This document shows positions 47,932 through 59,300 of a stretch of DNA of 64,000 nt, in pieces. The stretch is from Cylindrobasidium torrendii FP15055 ss-10. Lineage: Eukaryota > Basidiomycota > Agaricomycetes > Agaricales > Physalacriaceae. Every line of letters begins with the position of its first letter. Within the stretch, counting starts at the first letter, position 1. A program made the position numbers and the translations under genes. The stretch spans positions 229,206 through 293,205 of the forward strand of contig KN880440.1 of assembly GCA_000934385.1 (NCBI GenBank), read 5' to 3'. A model generated the notes under the pieces. The model was not told the DNA's origin and ran no database searches. It was given only the letters and a program-made list of their open reading frames with translations.

Positions 47932-50723
47932 TCGCCACCCAATCCACTTCTCCGCATACAGCAGCACTGGGCACGTTGAAACGCAATCAGGTTGGGGCAT
48001 GGGTCTCTGTGCACTGAGAATAACTCACTGACCCTGTTGAACGGCTAGGCATGCCACCAGTGTAGACGGAGAAAATTGGTGAATTATCAGTTCCTCCTTT
48101 TTTCTGTTTCTCCCCTCCCAATTCCAAGCAGCTCCTCAGACGTTTAACAGAAATGGTTGGTCAGGCTCAGTTCGCCTCATTTAGACTGGTAATGATGGGA
48201 TTGACTCTATGCCCGATAGCGATGCCAAACGACCCTGCTCGACGTGTGTCCGAAGCCATGCTCATGCTGTGGCCCACGCTCCGGCGGGAAATCTGCTGCC
48301 TGGGGTGCCGGATTGCACCTTCGACGACGGTGCGCTCTCTCTTGTACTCTTCCACGACGGGCCATCCTTACTTTTTCCCCTCACTCATCCCAGTGCCGCC
48401 GGAAAACGCGCCTGTTACAGAGGCACCGAGGAATAAATATGAACGTCTGGAGAATCGTATCTGTGAGCCGCATCACCTTTATTGGCTCCTCCCTCCTAAA
48501 AGGTGTGCTTCGGTTGTAGCAGAGCTTGAGGGACTCTTGCGGAACAAAGAAGCGGGGTCCTCTCATGACCGATACGCACTGGCGAATCGTAGCCCAACAC
48601 TATCTCTAAGCTTGCGCTCCAGTGCGCATCCACAAGATCGCCCTTCGAGCTCCCGTGGGGCCTCAGACAGTCCAAGAGTTCTCGATGGTCAACAAGGGAC
48701 AGATAACTCCGGGCGATATGATACATGGTCGGGGTGGCCGCCAGATCTCCCAGACGCAGAGTTACTGAGCCATCTGTACGTTCCAATCCCTGCTCATGAT
48801 TGTAACCGCCTTTTTTTCTGGCTGATTTTCTTTTCGCCGCATAGGGTAGATGTTTTCTTCATGTTCCATCCGCATGCGGGAAGGTTACTGCACAGGACAA
48901 CATTTTTGGCAAGTCTCTCCTACCCACCCACTCATCCCAAATTTCCTGCAAAGCCGCTCCTTCACGCGATATGTGCTGTCGGCAGCTTGTATACCAGTCT
49001 TGTCACCTCGCCGCCTCTGCCGGATGTTGACGAATGGGATCCAGGTGAGTGACGCGACGCACTTTGAAAACCCGAGACGCGCTTATGAACGTCGTACTAG
49101 AAGAGTTTTTCCCGCGTAGTAAGCGCGCAAAGGATGAGAGACCAATCTCTTTTGCCGAGGAGCAGATCAAACTCGCTAAGGCTGCCGCCCGGCGGTACGA
49201 AGAGGCGTGGGAAGAGCCGTTCCAGGTTCTCCAAAGTAAGCTAGACGGGTTGCCATCATCTGGTTCCTTACCTGAATTTGTCTTCAAGCCTATATTGTGT
49301 GCTCATGGTATTATTTCTGTCATTCTATGTGCGTTGGTGTCTTTGTTGCGTTCATTCGAGTATTGAAGGCCCTTCTAGGCAGGTCGAAGTAAGATGCTAG
49401 CCCCGCTCCAAGGTCCAAAGCGAATGACTAACCGGTTCGTTCAGTTCTTTACGACTAGTGCCCATGCTCTTCGGCTATCTGTACCTCTGGGCCTCAACAT
49501 GTGTCCTCCGTTCACGTCGATAACAACGTCATCCGGACAGCCAGTCTCTGTCTTGGCACAAGCAAGAACTGTCGTCGAGGATGAGATGCGCCGGAATGCC
49601 TTTTGGCTAGCGTACGCCAATGAGCGCCAATGCACTGGTGCTACCCCTTGGGCATCATCTTTGGATGATCGTGATATCTCTCAGCTTATGCCGCTCCGGG
49701 GAGACCAGTTCGAGGCAGGGGTATGTCCCGGCATTCGAATCGGACGCTATTTATTGACGACTTTCGACAGCGGCTAGTGACCCCGCAGGCTCGGCAATGG
49801 GCACACTCCAACGAGCTTGTATCCTCACACAAAGAAGGGCAGGTGGATTCGTTCATCCTTTACCTCAAGGCAACAATCCTACTCTGTACGTCCGATGCTC
49901 GCCCTTTGGCGACTGGCTAATTCACCGTCTGCAGCCAGGGTACGGACGTTTAATTTACGATTTCGGATGCGACATTATTCTGGGGAAGAGATCCTTACTG
50001 AGCCATCCCCATCTTTACCCGTCAGCCCGAACGCTGCCAAAGCCGTAGACGCACGCAGTGCAGCAGGCTTCATCACGCTGGATAACGATATTTCCTCATT
50101 CCTACTCTCATTTCCTCCCCATCTACGAAATCCTGTTGTCGACAAATCTGTGGATAACCACTTGTATGTAGCTTATTTAATACCTCCGCTGTGCGTCCCC
50201 TTCATTCTGCTTACAGGCTAGTTGGATGCTGACCTATGCAGTGCAAACATTATCCTTCACGACCCTCACGCCGATGTACGACAGTCGGGATGCATCTCGG
50301 CGTTGAAAATCTTGACCTCTGCTCGTGCCATTCTCGATCCCCTGCGCATATATGCCACTGCCTTTGATATAACGTTACTCGACCCGTTTTGTGCTGTAGG
50401 CTCTCTTCTCCATTCTGCGGCACCTGCTAACGCATGGACTAGTTTTGCTGGTACACAGCAGCAAGAGTGCTTATTCGATTTTTGACCGCTGCCATCGAAA
50501 GCAACTGTATCGAGCAGGTCAATACGTTGCGCGACGAACTGCATACCGTAAAGTGAGTTCTCCGACTATAACGCCCATTCTCTGTGGGACTGAAGCTAAA
50601 CGAAAAACTAGCACTTCGCTGAGGAAGCTTGGCGAACGATACCCTCTTGCGTGGCGGTATTCGTGTGCCGTTGAAGGAATGTTGAGTGGCAAGCCGCATG
50701 TCAATGTATCACCTTCGTTGTAA
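47932..50723 (+). CDS. Zn2Cys6 fungal transcription factor
   Basis: Nuclear DNA-binding regulator with a binuclear zinc cluster and a fungal-specific regulatory domain. The cluster is assembled from three exons: MPKVATQSTSPHTAALGTLK..., ACHQCRRRKL, then a 5-nt exon (48151-48155) that with the next exon gives KCDAKRPCSTCVRSHAH and PGVPDCTFD, completing all six cysteines. A short coiled coil (NKYERLENRI; AELEGLLRNKEAGSS) follows. The regulatory domain contains VDVFFMFHPHAGRLLHRTTF, KFPAKPLLHAICAVGSLYTS, ALRLSVPLGLN, and EDEMRRNAFWLAYANERQC. The C-terminal exon ends LGERYPLAWRYSCAVEGML at 50723. Many introns; some junctions in the middle are uncertain. Target genes unknown; the neighbour downstream is prephenate dehydratase. 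Confidence 0.87.
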
Positions 50724-51105
50724 TTTATTATTTGAAATGGCTCTGTAGAATGACCTTTTATGTTGGGGTTTTTGAGCCCCCTCATATTTGGTCATTTCCA
50801 TGGCCAGGCGCTACACTGGGACTATGAGATTTAGTATTTACCAGTCACGACTGGAACTGTTCCTGCTGGTTGCTTATAAGCATACCCATATACTAGCGAG
50901 CAATGTGGATAGGCATACCGGATAGAACGGATTGAGGTCGTTTTGAGTTTCCCACCGGAATGCAACTTAGTTGGAACTAAGAATCAAGAATACAATGGGC
51001 GCGAATAGAACGGTGTTATCGACGCGTCGAACGCGTCGCACTGATCGCGATCGGTGGGTCTATATAAGAGCAGCCCTGTAGGGGGCTTGCTCATTAACCC
51101 TCATC
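50724..51105 (+). promoter_or_regulatory. promoter region of prephenate dehydratase with two MluI boxes and a TATA box
   Basis: Within 90 bp of the ATG are the 12-bp palindrome TCGACGCGTCGA (51019-51030), a second ACGCGT (51031-51036), the palindrome GATCGCGATC (51043-51052) and TATATAAG (51061-51068). The TATA is 37 bp before the ATG at 51106. Paired ACGCGT motifs are the classic MBF/MCB element; whether they act here is inference. Confidence 0.55.
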
Positions 51106-52117
51106 ATGGGCAGCACGGTGCTCTATCTGGGCCCTACTGGCACATACACACACCAAGTACACCATTCCTCCTAACACACCAGCTCCTTTCTGACAATCCC
51201 AGGCAGCGCACAATCTCTTTGGCGACGACGTGGTGTACACCCAAAAGTCGACTATCAGAGGTAAACAGCCCCTTGCGCGTTACTTCCACGCATTTACGGG
51301 GCAGATGTTTTTGAATCTTTGTCTCCTGGGCAAATCGGTGTCGTGCCGAAGGAGAACTCGACGTTTGGCGCGGTAGTGGAGATGTACGACTGCCTACGGG
51401 ATACCAGCCGACCATATTTCGTGCGTGGAGTCACGGCGCTGTCGATACAGCACTGCTTGCTTGTCCGCAAGGGAACTAGGCTGGAGGACATTGATTGCAT
51501 CATGAGCCATGAGCAGGTACGAGGACTGGTCCCGGTGGTCCTGTAAATTGACGCTGGCAGGCTCTGGGCCAATGTAGTGGCTACATTCGACAGCATTTCC
51601 CAAATGCGACTACGAAAAAGACGCGGTCCACTGCTGCTGCGGCACAGGAACTGTTACATTCGCCCCGGGCTGCAGCAATCTGCTCGAAGCTGTGTGCTAC
51701 GCTTGTTGAAGACACCGTCATACTTGAAGAAGGTGTACAAGATATTAAAGGTATCGTTTTTTCATCTGGTTGATACCCAACTGCTGGCTGACCCGATGAA
51801 CAGACAACTATACGCGGTTCTTCATCATTACCACGTCCGAGTGTACTGCTATCCCACCTATACCTTCGGCGGAGCAGACGATAGCGCTACTCCGACTAAC
51901 CGGTCCAATATCCAAGTGCCTTGCTGCCTTGGAGCTGGACATAACAAGCATAGACCGTCGACCTTCGTTGACAGGATCACCATTTCAGGACACATATTTC
52001 TTGGAAGTTTTTCTGCCGGATGCTAAAATGGCAAGACACCAAATCGATAATGCACTCGAGCGAGTGCGGAATACAGGTGCAGAGATAGACTTGGTCGGAC
52101 TCTGGACATCAGTCTAA
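51106..52117 (+). CDS. PHA2: prephenate dehydratase (phenylalanine biosynthesis)
   Basis: Converts prephenate to phenylpyruvate, the committed step to phenylalanine. The start MGSTVLYLGPTGTYTHQ carries the GPxGTYTxxA motif, continued after an intron by AAHNLFGDDVVY. Then come GVVPKENSTFGAVVEMYDC (the family's VPxENS motif), LSIQHCLLV and EDIDCIMSHEQALGQC, where SHxQALxQC is a hallmark, then SPRAAAICS, and YTRFFIITTSE, in which TRF is the catalytic Thr motif. A C-terminal ACT-like regulatory domain follows: LDITSIDRRPSL, TYFLEVFLPDA. About 280 residues with four introns. The compact TATA promoter is described separately. Confidence 0.92.
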
Positions 52118-52367
52118 GTAATTCACATAGTATGGACTTTGTATGGACAACTAGTACTGTGTATATCTACAAAAGTATCTTGAGTTTTTCATTTTGAGCT
52201 TCGCTGAGAGCGCAATAAACTTCGGTGTATGGAAGTGATTTAAACAAGCTACAGTAACTATAGAAATTTCTAAGTGGCACAAGTGCCTGTACTCGAAGAA
52301 GAATGGGCATGATGATCGAATCACTTGGGCTCTTACATAACACACAGTGACTTGCACACGAACTCCC

Positions 52368-53447
52368 ATGGCCGTCTCTACCAATCCTCTTGCTAGTACT
52401 TTGAAGGATGTTGTAGCGCCTCAATTCCATCAGGTCAATTTTCCTGCGGAGGATTTTGTGAAGGAGACATTGGGTGTTAAACTGGATAAAGGTGCGTCGC
52501 ATCAATATCACCACTTCCCAGGTGCTCACCATTTCGCATCAAAGACGACCAAATATGCAGACTTTCGCTTACTGCTGCATGTCCTCTCGGTCCAATACAT
52601 TGTCCTTTGCGTCATACCAAACCCGGACCCCAGAATTTCCAACCGCCAAAAGCACAACCAATCCATCCACGCGACCGTGAACGGCTTCAGACTGTTTGCA
52701 AGCATTGGCTGCGCGGTTTGTGTAAGAAGGGCGATGCTTGCGAGTTTTTGCACGAGTACAACTTGCGCCGGATGCCAGAGTGTTGGTGGTATGCGAAATA
52801 TGGCTATTGTACAGCAGGAGACGAATGTCTGTATACCCACCCAAAGGAGAGGAGAGTAGAATGTCCAGATTATAAAAGAGGGTTTTGCAAGCTTGGTGTG
52901 TGCCATTGCGTATGCGTTAAGGTCTCGCTCATTGAATGCCAAGGTCCTCGATGTCCTCGCAAACACGTTCGACGCGTCGTGTGTCAGATGTATCTTACCG
53001 GCATGTGTCCATTAGGTCCCGAATGTCCAAAGGGCCAGTGAGTGCATGGCCATACACACCATCTCGATGTACTAACGTAGCAAAAGTCCAAAACCAACGC
53101 TTCCTTTGCCACAGGAATATGAACTCCCTGCGCAGCCTCAGCGTGAGCTTGGACCTCCCCCGCCTGGGTTCGGTCGATACCAAGACTTTGACCGTAATGG
53201 CGGTGGAGGTGGTCCAGGCGGTCCGGGAGGATTCAGTCAACCTGGTGGGGCAAACCCGGCTGGACCTCGTAGAAATCTGGACGAAGTTCTGTGCTTCAAG
53301 GTGCGTAACGCGCCACTTTTTGCAATGTAGTGCAGTTCTGATTATCCTGTCCAGTGTGGAGAGAAAGGACATTATGCTAACCACTGCCGTAACCGTAACG
53401 TACCAGGGAGTCGAGGCGGGGTCGAGCGCCGGAAGTTTGAAGAATAG
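52368..53447 (+). CDS. YTH1: CPSF30/YTH1 mRNA 3'-end processing zinc-finger protein
   Basis: RNA-binding subunit of the cleavage and polyadenylation factor that recognises the poly(A) signal in the nucleus. After the N terminus (MAVSTNPLASTLKDVVAPQF) there are five CCCH fingers: ICRLSLTAACPLGPIHCPLR with following His; VCKHWLRGLCKKGDACEFLH; PECWWYAKYGYCTAGDECLY with following THP; ECPDYKRGFCKLGPRCPRKH; and VCQMYLTGMCPLGPECPKGH. A Gly/Pro-rich linker leads to a CCHC zinc knuckle CFKCGEKGHYANHCRNRN, which is found in animal CPSF30 but is absent from budding yeast Yth1. Four introns; the ATG 52368 is preferred to an upstream non-ATG extension. Stop TAG 53445-53447. Confidence 0.94.
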
Positions 53448-53708
53448 ATTTGAGTACTTTGCTGTTATTTCCACCATCCTGCAGGCCCTGTTGATTGAAC
53501 CAGTGCGGCGGCCAATTTTTTCATTTTGTTCAAGAATCTACACTTTGATAAGGATGCAAGTGAACTCTAATTGTGGTAATAGCAGCTCGTTCATTCGTGC
53601 GCGACGGTCGCGGGCAGGGTGAGTCCAGTGACCTATACGTCAGGTAAGTAGGCATAGACTGCTTCTCATCACGAGAACGCCGGCCCCCTGATGGACGGAT
53701 CTACGAGA

Positions 53709-53714
53709 TATAAA
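53709..53714 (+). promoter_or_regulatory. TATAAA close to the P450 start
   Basis: TATAAA sits only 12 bp before the first P450 ATG. If it is the working TATA box, transcription would begin after that ATG and the ATG at 53769 would be used. Confidence 0.4.
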
Positions 53715-53720
53715 GAGTAA

Positions 53721-55510
53721 ATGGCTGAGCCAAGGATGCGCATAATTGGCCTCCCAGCGCCAGCGCCCATGCTTTCCATCCTCGCCTTTTTCGCCGCCAT
53801 CGTCCTGCTGGCTGGCGCATATATCAGGCATAACCGCCTCAAGAAATTGCCTCCAGGACCTCCCGCGAACTCGCTGTTGGGAAACAAACTCCCAGACGCG
53901 TTTGCCTACAGATTCTTCGAGCATTGGACACAGGAATATGGCCCAGTCTTCAGCATCAGGCAAGGTGTGTTGCTCGCCGCCATTGTTACGTCCATCAGTG
54001 TCTCATAGGCGGGGATACCAGGTTTCGACACCATCGTGGTCATTGGGCGCTACGATGCTGCCGTCGAGTTGATGGAGAAGGAAGGTTCTTCCCTGGCAGA
54101 CCGGCCACGCCATATTGCAGCGGGAGACACGCTCAGCGGTGGAATGCGAATGCTCCTTACCCCGCAGGGTGAAAGGTTCAATAAGATGAGGTGTGTTATT
54201 GCCGCAGATACCCATATCCTCTCATTGACCACTACCATCAGGCGCGCGCTACGCAGCCATTTACAACCAAAGAGTGTGCAGGACTACGAGGATGTCCTCC
54301 ACCGTGCCGCACTGGTCCAACTGTCAGAAATTTCGCAAAACCCAGACCGCCATCTCGAATTTGCGCGCAAATATGCGGCCTCTGTGGTGATGAGCCTCGC
54401 CTACGGACCAGACAAAATTCCACAATCATATGACGACCCCGAGGTGCAGTCGGTGAACCGCTGCTTGACGCGACTGGGACTTGCTATGCGGCCGGGGGTA
54501 TGGAAAGTTGATACGTTCCCCTTTCTCAGGTGCGTTATCGTGCCCAAATAGCTCGGCTGTGAACTAATATTGAGAGTATAGATACATCCCCGGATACCTG
54601 AATCAATTGCGAGAGGGACACGCCGAAGAGCTCGGTCTCTTCAAGAGGCTTTTACAGGAAGTTAGAGATGCCCCCGTCCCCCCACCATGCTTCGGGTCTT
54701 ACCTCATCGAGCAGCAAGAGCAGCTAGGTCTCAATGACTCTGAGGTGTCCTACCTGGCTGGAAGCATGTTTGGCGCCGGCAGCGATACCACCGCGTCTGC
54801 AATCAGTGTGGCCATCATGGCAGCGGCAACACATCCCGAGGCGCAAGCGGCGGTGAGAGAGGAACTACGAGCACTCGGACGTCCGCCGAAAATGTCAGAC
54901 AAGGATGCGCTTCCTCGAACATCGGCTTTCGTGACAGAGTCTTTCCGTTGGCGTCCAATCACTTCGGGAGGTTTCCCGCATAGAGCAAGCAAGGACTTGT
55001 ACTGGGTATGTGAAATGGATTCATCATCTTCGTGGGACTAAGGTTGTCACCAGAATGGCTATGTGATCCCAGCGGGTACCACTGTCATTGGCAACGTCTG
55101 GAGCGTTGGACGTGATCCTGCATACTTCCCAGACCCAGAAGCGTTCGATCCAAGCAGATGGCTCACAGATGTGCGTGTAATCCTCTCTTTTCATGCTTTC
55201 CTAACGTTGATACATTCTGCAGTCGGGCGAGCTTCGCACGGATCTGAAGAGTTATCCATTTGGATTTGGACGACGAGTATGCCCAGGCCAACACCTTGCG
55301 ACAGCGTCGGTTTTCTTGAATACAGCTCTGATTTTGTATTATTTCAAGTTGGCGGAGGATGAGAAGAAGCCGATTGATGTGTTGGCGTTCACGGAGAGCG
55401 CGAATGCAGCGCCTCTGCCGTTTGATGTGGTGTTCACGCCGACAGAGGGAGAACACGCTTGGGATGCAACTAGGGAGGCCATCAGGCAAGAACTGGCTAT
55501 GGCGGCGTAG
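53721..55510 (+). CDS. cytochrome P450 monooxygenase
   Basis: Membrane-anchored microsomal P450. The anchor is MLSILAFFAAIVLLAGAY at residues 17-34, followed by the proline hinge KKLPPGPPANSLLG. The I-helix oxygen motif is AGSMFGAGSDTTASAIS; K-helix ExxR is ESFRWRP; PERF-like DPEAFDPSRW; heme loop YPFGFGRRVCPGQHLA with the ligand Cys. About 510 residues, six or more short introns. The overall look matches basidiomycete clans that include CYP5150 and CYP5037-type enzymes, but the family cannot be fixed here. Substrate unknown. The gene lies 969 bp upstream of FPP synthase on the same strand. The start may be at 53721 or 53769. Confidence 0.92.
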
Positions 55511-56478
55511 ACTGGGGTTGTGGAGGGATAGACGAATATGGCTTTCAATTGTACAATCTAAATAGGACTTTCGCATATCAAACTATCTGTGACAGGCTAC
55601 AGCGCGCTTGACAAGGTATTTTCGACCATTTGACGTCTACATAATATCGACATCCATAATTGCTCGCAGCCCATTGTTGCAAGTACTAGAAAGGCAAGCC
55701 TCGATCCCATACCGATCTTAGAGACCAGCACTGAGCAGGGTTGAAATTGTGCATTTGACTTTGCCTCGTTGGGTTAGATGTCGCCTTTGTAGCCCGATGG
55801 GAAAGAATGCTGGGCCATCGCCGAAATGAAGTGGGATCTCTTCATTTCTATGTTGGGAAAGACCTAATTGTTTTGGGCCATTACATAAAACCGTATGTCT
55901 CTGGTAAGGTGGCACTGGAAAGATGAGTGTACGCCGAAATACTGTTAGATTGCTGTCAGATACTTCACTAGCAAGTGGAGCTATTTCTCGAATGAGATGG
56001 GTGGTAGCCGCCATGATCGATATGTCGAAATATGCAGCCCGGGGAGAGTTGTGATACTATCGGCGAACACCTACATGCGTGCTGCACGCTTGAATATCGG
56101 TCGATTTGGAATATGGCGTGAGGAACATCGTACGTTTGGCCAAGTTTCATTCATTCTGGCTGAAATGCGGATTGTTGGGAGGCAGCACTAACTGGCCGAC
56201 GGGGCTTGACGTTGGATTGGACCTCTGGCGGCCGTCATGGAGACAAAGGGCAGACTGAAGGAGGTGGTAAACATGCAACGGTCCGAGACGAGATGAGACA
56301 CACAGCTCGAGCGTCTCGGAGACAGATTCAAAACAAGCCAGCCCGCTGTCGGATGCAACCGAGGCGCTTTTGTTCTACCCGGGGTCGCGTTCAGTTCGAT
56401 CATCATTTAACAAGCTGACCTGTCTGGATCGTTCGATACTTTCCAACTTTCCACCACCCTTGTCTCCGATCCATCATC
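55511..56478. other. intergenic region between P450 and FPP synthase
   Basis: Nearly 1 kb with no supported gene. It should hold the P450 3' end and the FPP synthase promoter, whose last 60 bp are C/T-rich, as is usual for strongly expressed fungal genes. No repeat or RNA is recognised. Confidence 0.45.
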
Positions 56479-57661
56479 ATGTCCTCCACCGACAAAGCCG
56501 TCCGCCGTGCCAAATTCGAGGCTGTATGGAAAGTGGTCAAGCAGGAGCTCGTCGACCATATCAAGGAGCAGGGCATGCCCGACGATGTCGTCGACTGGTT
56601 TGAGCGCGTGCGTGTCAATGTTCATAGTATGGCGAGACGTTCCCTAACGCTCTCTCATAGAACTTGGAGTACAACACTCCCGGCGGCAAACTCAACCGCG
56701 GCATGTCTGTCGTCGACACGGCCGAGATTCTCAAGGGCCGCACCCTCACCGACGACGAATACTTCAAGGCTGCCGTCCTGGGCTGGGGTGTCGAGCTTCT
56801 TCAGGCGTTCTTCCTGGTGTCAGACGACATGATGGACTCGTCCATCACGCGTCGTGGTCAACCGTGCTACTATCGCGTCCCGCGCGTTGGTTCCATTGCA
56901 ATCAACGACTCCTTCATGCTCGAGGCCGCCATCTACTTCCTCCTCAAGAAGCACTTCCGCTCCGAGTCATACTACGTCGACCTTATTGAACTCTTCATGG
57001 AGACTACCCTCCAAACCGAGATTGGTCAACTCATCGACCTGACCACTGCCCCAGAGGATTCGGTCGACCTCAACAAATTCTCTCTGGAAAAGTACGCGTC
57101 TAATTCTCGAAAAAACACGTATATTTAACGTTCCGCAGGCACCGCCTCATTGTCACCTACAAAACCGCATATTACTCCTTCTACCTCCCCGTTGCGCTTG
57201 CCTACTGGTTATGCGGCATCCCCGCAGAGTACACATTGAAAGGCAAGACTGTCAAGCCTTTCGAGCTCGCCAAGGATGTCCTCATTCCACTCGGCGAATA
57301 CTTCCAAGTCCAAGACGATTTCCTCGACTATTCCGGCACACCTGAGCAAATTGGCAAGATCGGCACGGACATCCTTGACAACAAGTGCTCATGGTGTGTC
57401 AACACTGCCCTCGCGCGTGCTACACCCGAGCAGCGCAAGATTCTCGACGAGAACTATGGCCGCAAGGACAAGGAATGCGAAGCCCGTGTCAAAGCGCTCT
57501 ACGCAGAGCTCGACATTGCCGGAATCTATGCGGAATACGAGGAGAACGTGTACAAGAAGCTCACTGGGATCATCTCCGATGTACCAGAGGGTGGTGAGGG
57601 TACCGTGAAGCGCGAGGTGTTCACGAGCTTCTTGAGCAAGATTTACAAGAGGCAAAAGTAA
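56479..57661 (+). CDS. ERG20: farnesyl diphosphate synthase
   Basis: Makes farnesyl diphosphate from IPP and DMAPP/GPP for sterols, quinones, dolichol and prenylation, in the cytosol. The protein starts [20 protein letters not shown]. First Asp-rich motif: [20 protein letters not shown]; chain-length region just before it has the bulky [20 protein letters not shown], then the [14 protein letters not shown] helix, and second Asp-rich motif [20 protein letters not shown] with GKIGTDI. C terminus LSKIYKRQK, the basic end typical of FPP synthases. About 350 residues. Two introns, near 56609-56662 and 57093-57139. All catalytic residues are present. It supplies the farnesyl/geranylgeranyl pathway needed for Rac1-type CAAX proteins. 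Confidence 0.96.
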
Positions 57662-57903
57662 TTGTAGACCTAACAAGTAGATATAGTACTTATTTAGACC
57701 TTGTCCACGGTTGCTTAATTATACCATTTCTGGAGGTAATAGGGACGACACTTTCAAGGGTTTCGGTATGGGCGTCTAAGTGTGCAGGCAGCCACGTATC
57801 GACACTTGATGGCAGTTGGCCTTGAGCTGACCAATGTCCGTGTGTAGCCAACACTCTTACCTTGTACCACCATTGACATCAGTGCGACGACGGTAGAGTA
57901 GAC

Positions 57904-58923
57904 ATGTCTGTCATTGGCGCACTCATTTCGACGGGACCGGTCGAAATATTCCGTCTCATTTTAGAGATGGCCTCGCACTCCGACCGCCGCACCGCTCTGA
58001 ATTTAATCTATGTTTCCAAGATGATAAAACAATGGTAAACACCTCAACGGATAGTCTTGCGGCAGTCCCTCATAAAAGACGAATTTCAGCTGAATATACA
58101 TGTCAGGACGGAGCCGCTCCTCTACAGGACCGTGATTCTCACCTCGGGGACGTTCACGGTCAAATTGTTCTACTGCTTGACACTACGCGCGAATGGCGCT
58201 GAGTTTTTCGCCCGGAACATCGAAACGTTGGTCGTGTGCAGGATGATGCCAAGTGGCTTTCGATTTTCCGACTGCATCCCGCCCGAAGGGTTCCTCGACC
58301 GCCTACAGAGCTTTGGGCAATACCTCTCAGACGATCCAGCTGGCACTGCCACCCTGATCTGCCGTGCACGCAACCTCCGCAGAGCGTATCTCTGTCCGGA
58401 GACAGAACAATACGATGTGATTCGGCCAGCGCTGAGTGCATCCTCCATCACCCACCTCGCCATTCGCGGTGACGAATGTGTCTACGACCTCGTAACATGC
58501 ATGCCCAATCTCACGCATCTGGCGCTCGACTGCGAACTGGATATGGCACAACATGCTCACGCAGACGGGAACATCACTACCCCGTGTCCAGAGCTCTTCG
58601 ACAAGCCACTTCGACAGTGGGAATATATTCTCATTATTGTGGGCTCGCCCATGCGTGTGGAGTTTACACCGTCAGGATCGTGCTGGGACATACTGACCAG
58701 AACTCCTGTGGATCCGAGGTTCGTGTGGGTGACGAGGGAGTTGAAGAGCGTCTTCGACAAGGTCTCGGTGACTGAGTACGTCGCTGGTGGACCGTCAGAA
58801 GGACTTCTGTATCTGAATGCGAACGACCCTACCTTCGCTCGCCATCGAGAGGACAGGGAGGACATGTGGGATGTCATTGAGAGGATCGTAGACGAAAGGC
58901 GGGCAGCGCTCACAAAGACTTAG
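57904..58923 (+). CDS. F-box-like protein of a basidiomycete-expanded family
   Basis: Probable adaptor-like protein of unknown target. Exon 1 encodes MSVIGALISTGPVEIFRLIL followed by EMASHSDRRTALNLIYVSKM, with the Pro-Val-Glu-Ile start of a degenerate F-box. A 72-nt intron (GTAAAC..TCAG) rebuilds the Trp in KQWTEPLLYRTVILTS, a phrase typical of agaricomycete F-box-like proteins. The rest has weak leucine-rich character (NLRRAYLCPET; SSITHLAIRGDE; CMPNLTHLALDCELD). About 316 residues. Such genes are numerous and rapidly evolving in Agaricomycetes; the individual role cannot be inferred. It converges on the RhoGEF gene. Confidence 0.75.
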
Positions 58924-59300
58924 TAATGTTGGCGCCGCGTATGTGTAGTACATGAATACAGCTAACTATGTATTTCTAATCTCCATGCAGCTAAGTCAAG
59001 GCAATGGGGGCAACTCGAAAAGAGTCTGGAAATCAATGCAATTCAAGAGCGGCGTGACATCTCAAAGGATTTGAATCACAACAAACCCTTCGGTTGCAGG
59101 TAGATACTAGGATATAGAGTATACGATGAAAGGGTATGATATTTGCACGTAAAAGAAGAAAAAAATGTTATGTAGGTAGGGAAAGTAGGTGCCTGTCCAT
59201 AGCGACGAGCCAGTCCGACCAACGACAGATCAAAGGACTATAATATCCAAAAGAATGAAAAGCATTATGTATAGTCCAAACAACCCCACCGCCTTCACAC
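58924..59300. other. convergent intergenic region
   Basis: This is the 3' flank shared by the F-box-like gene and the RhoGEF gene. A-rich runs around 59151-59168 may be polyadenylation regions. No gene is seen. Confidence 0.4.

Noticed and set aside
53721..57661. terpenoid biosynthetic cluster
   Set aside because: Only a P450 and the housekeeping FPP synthase are present; no cyclase, transporter or dedicated regulator nearby.
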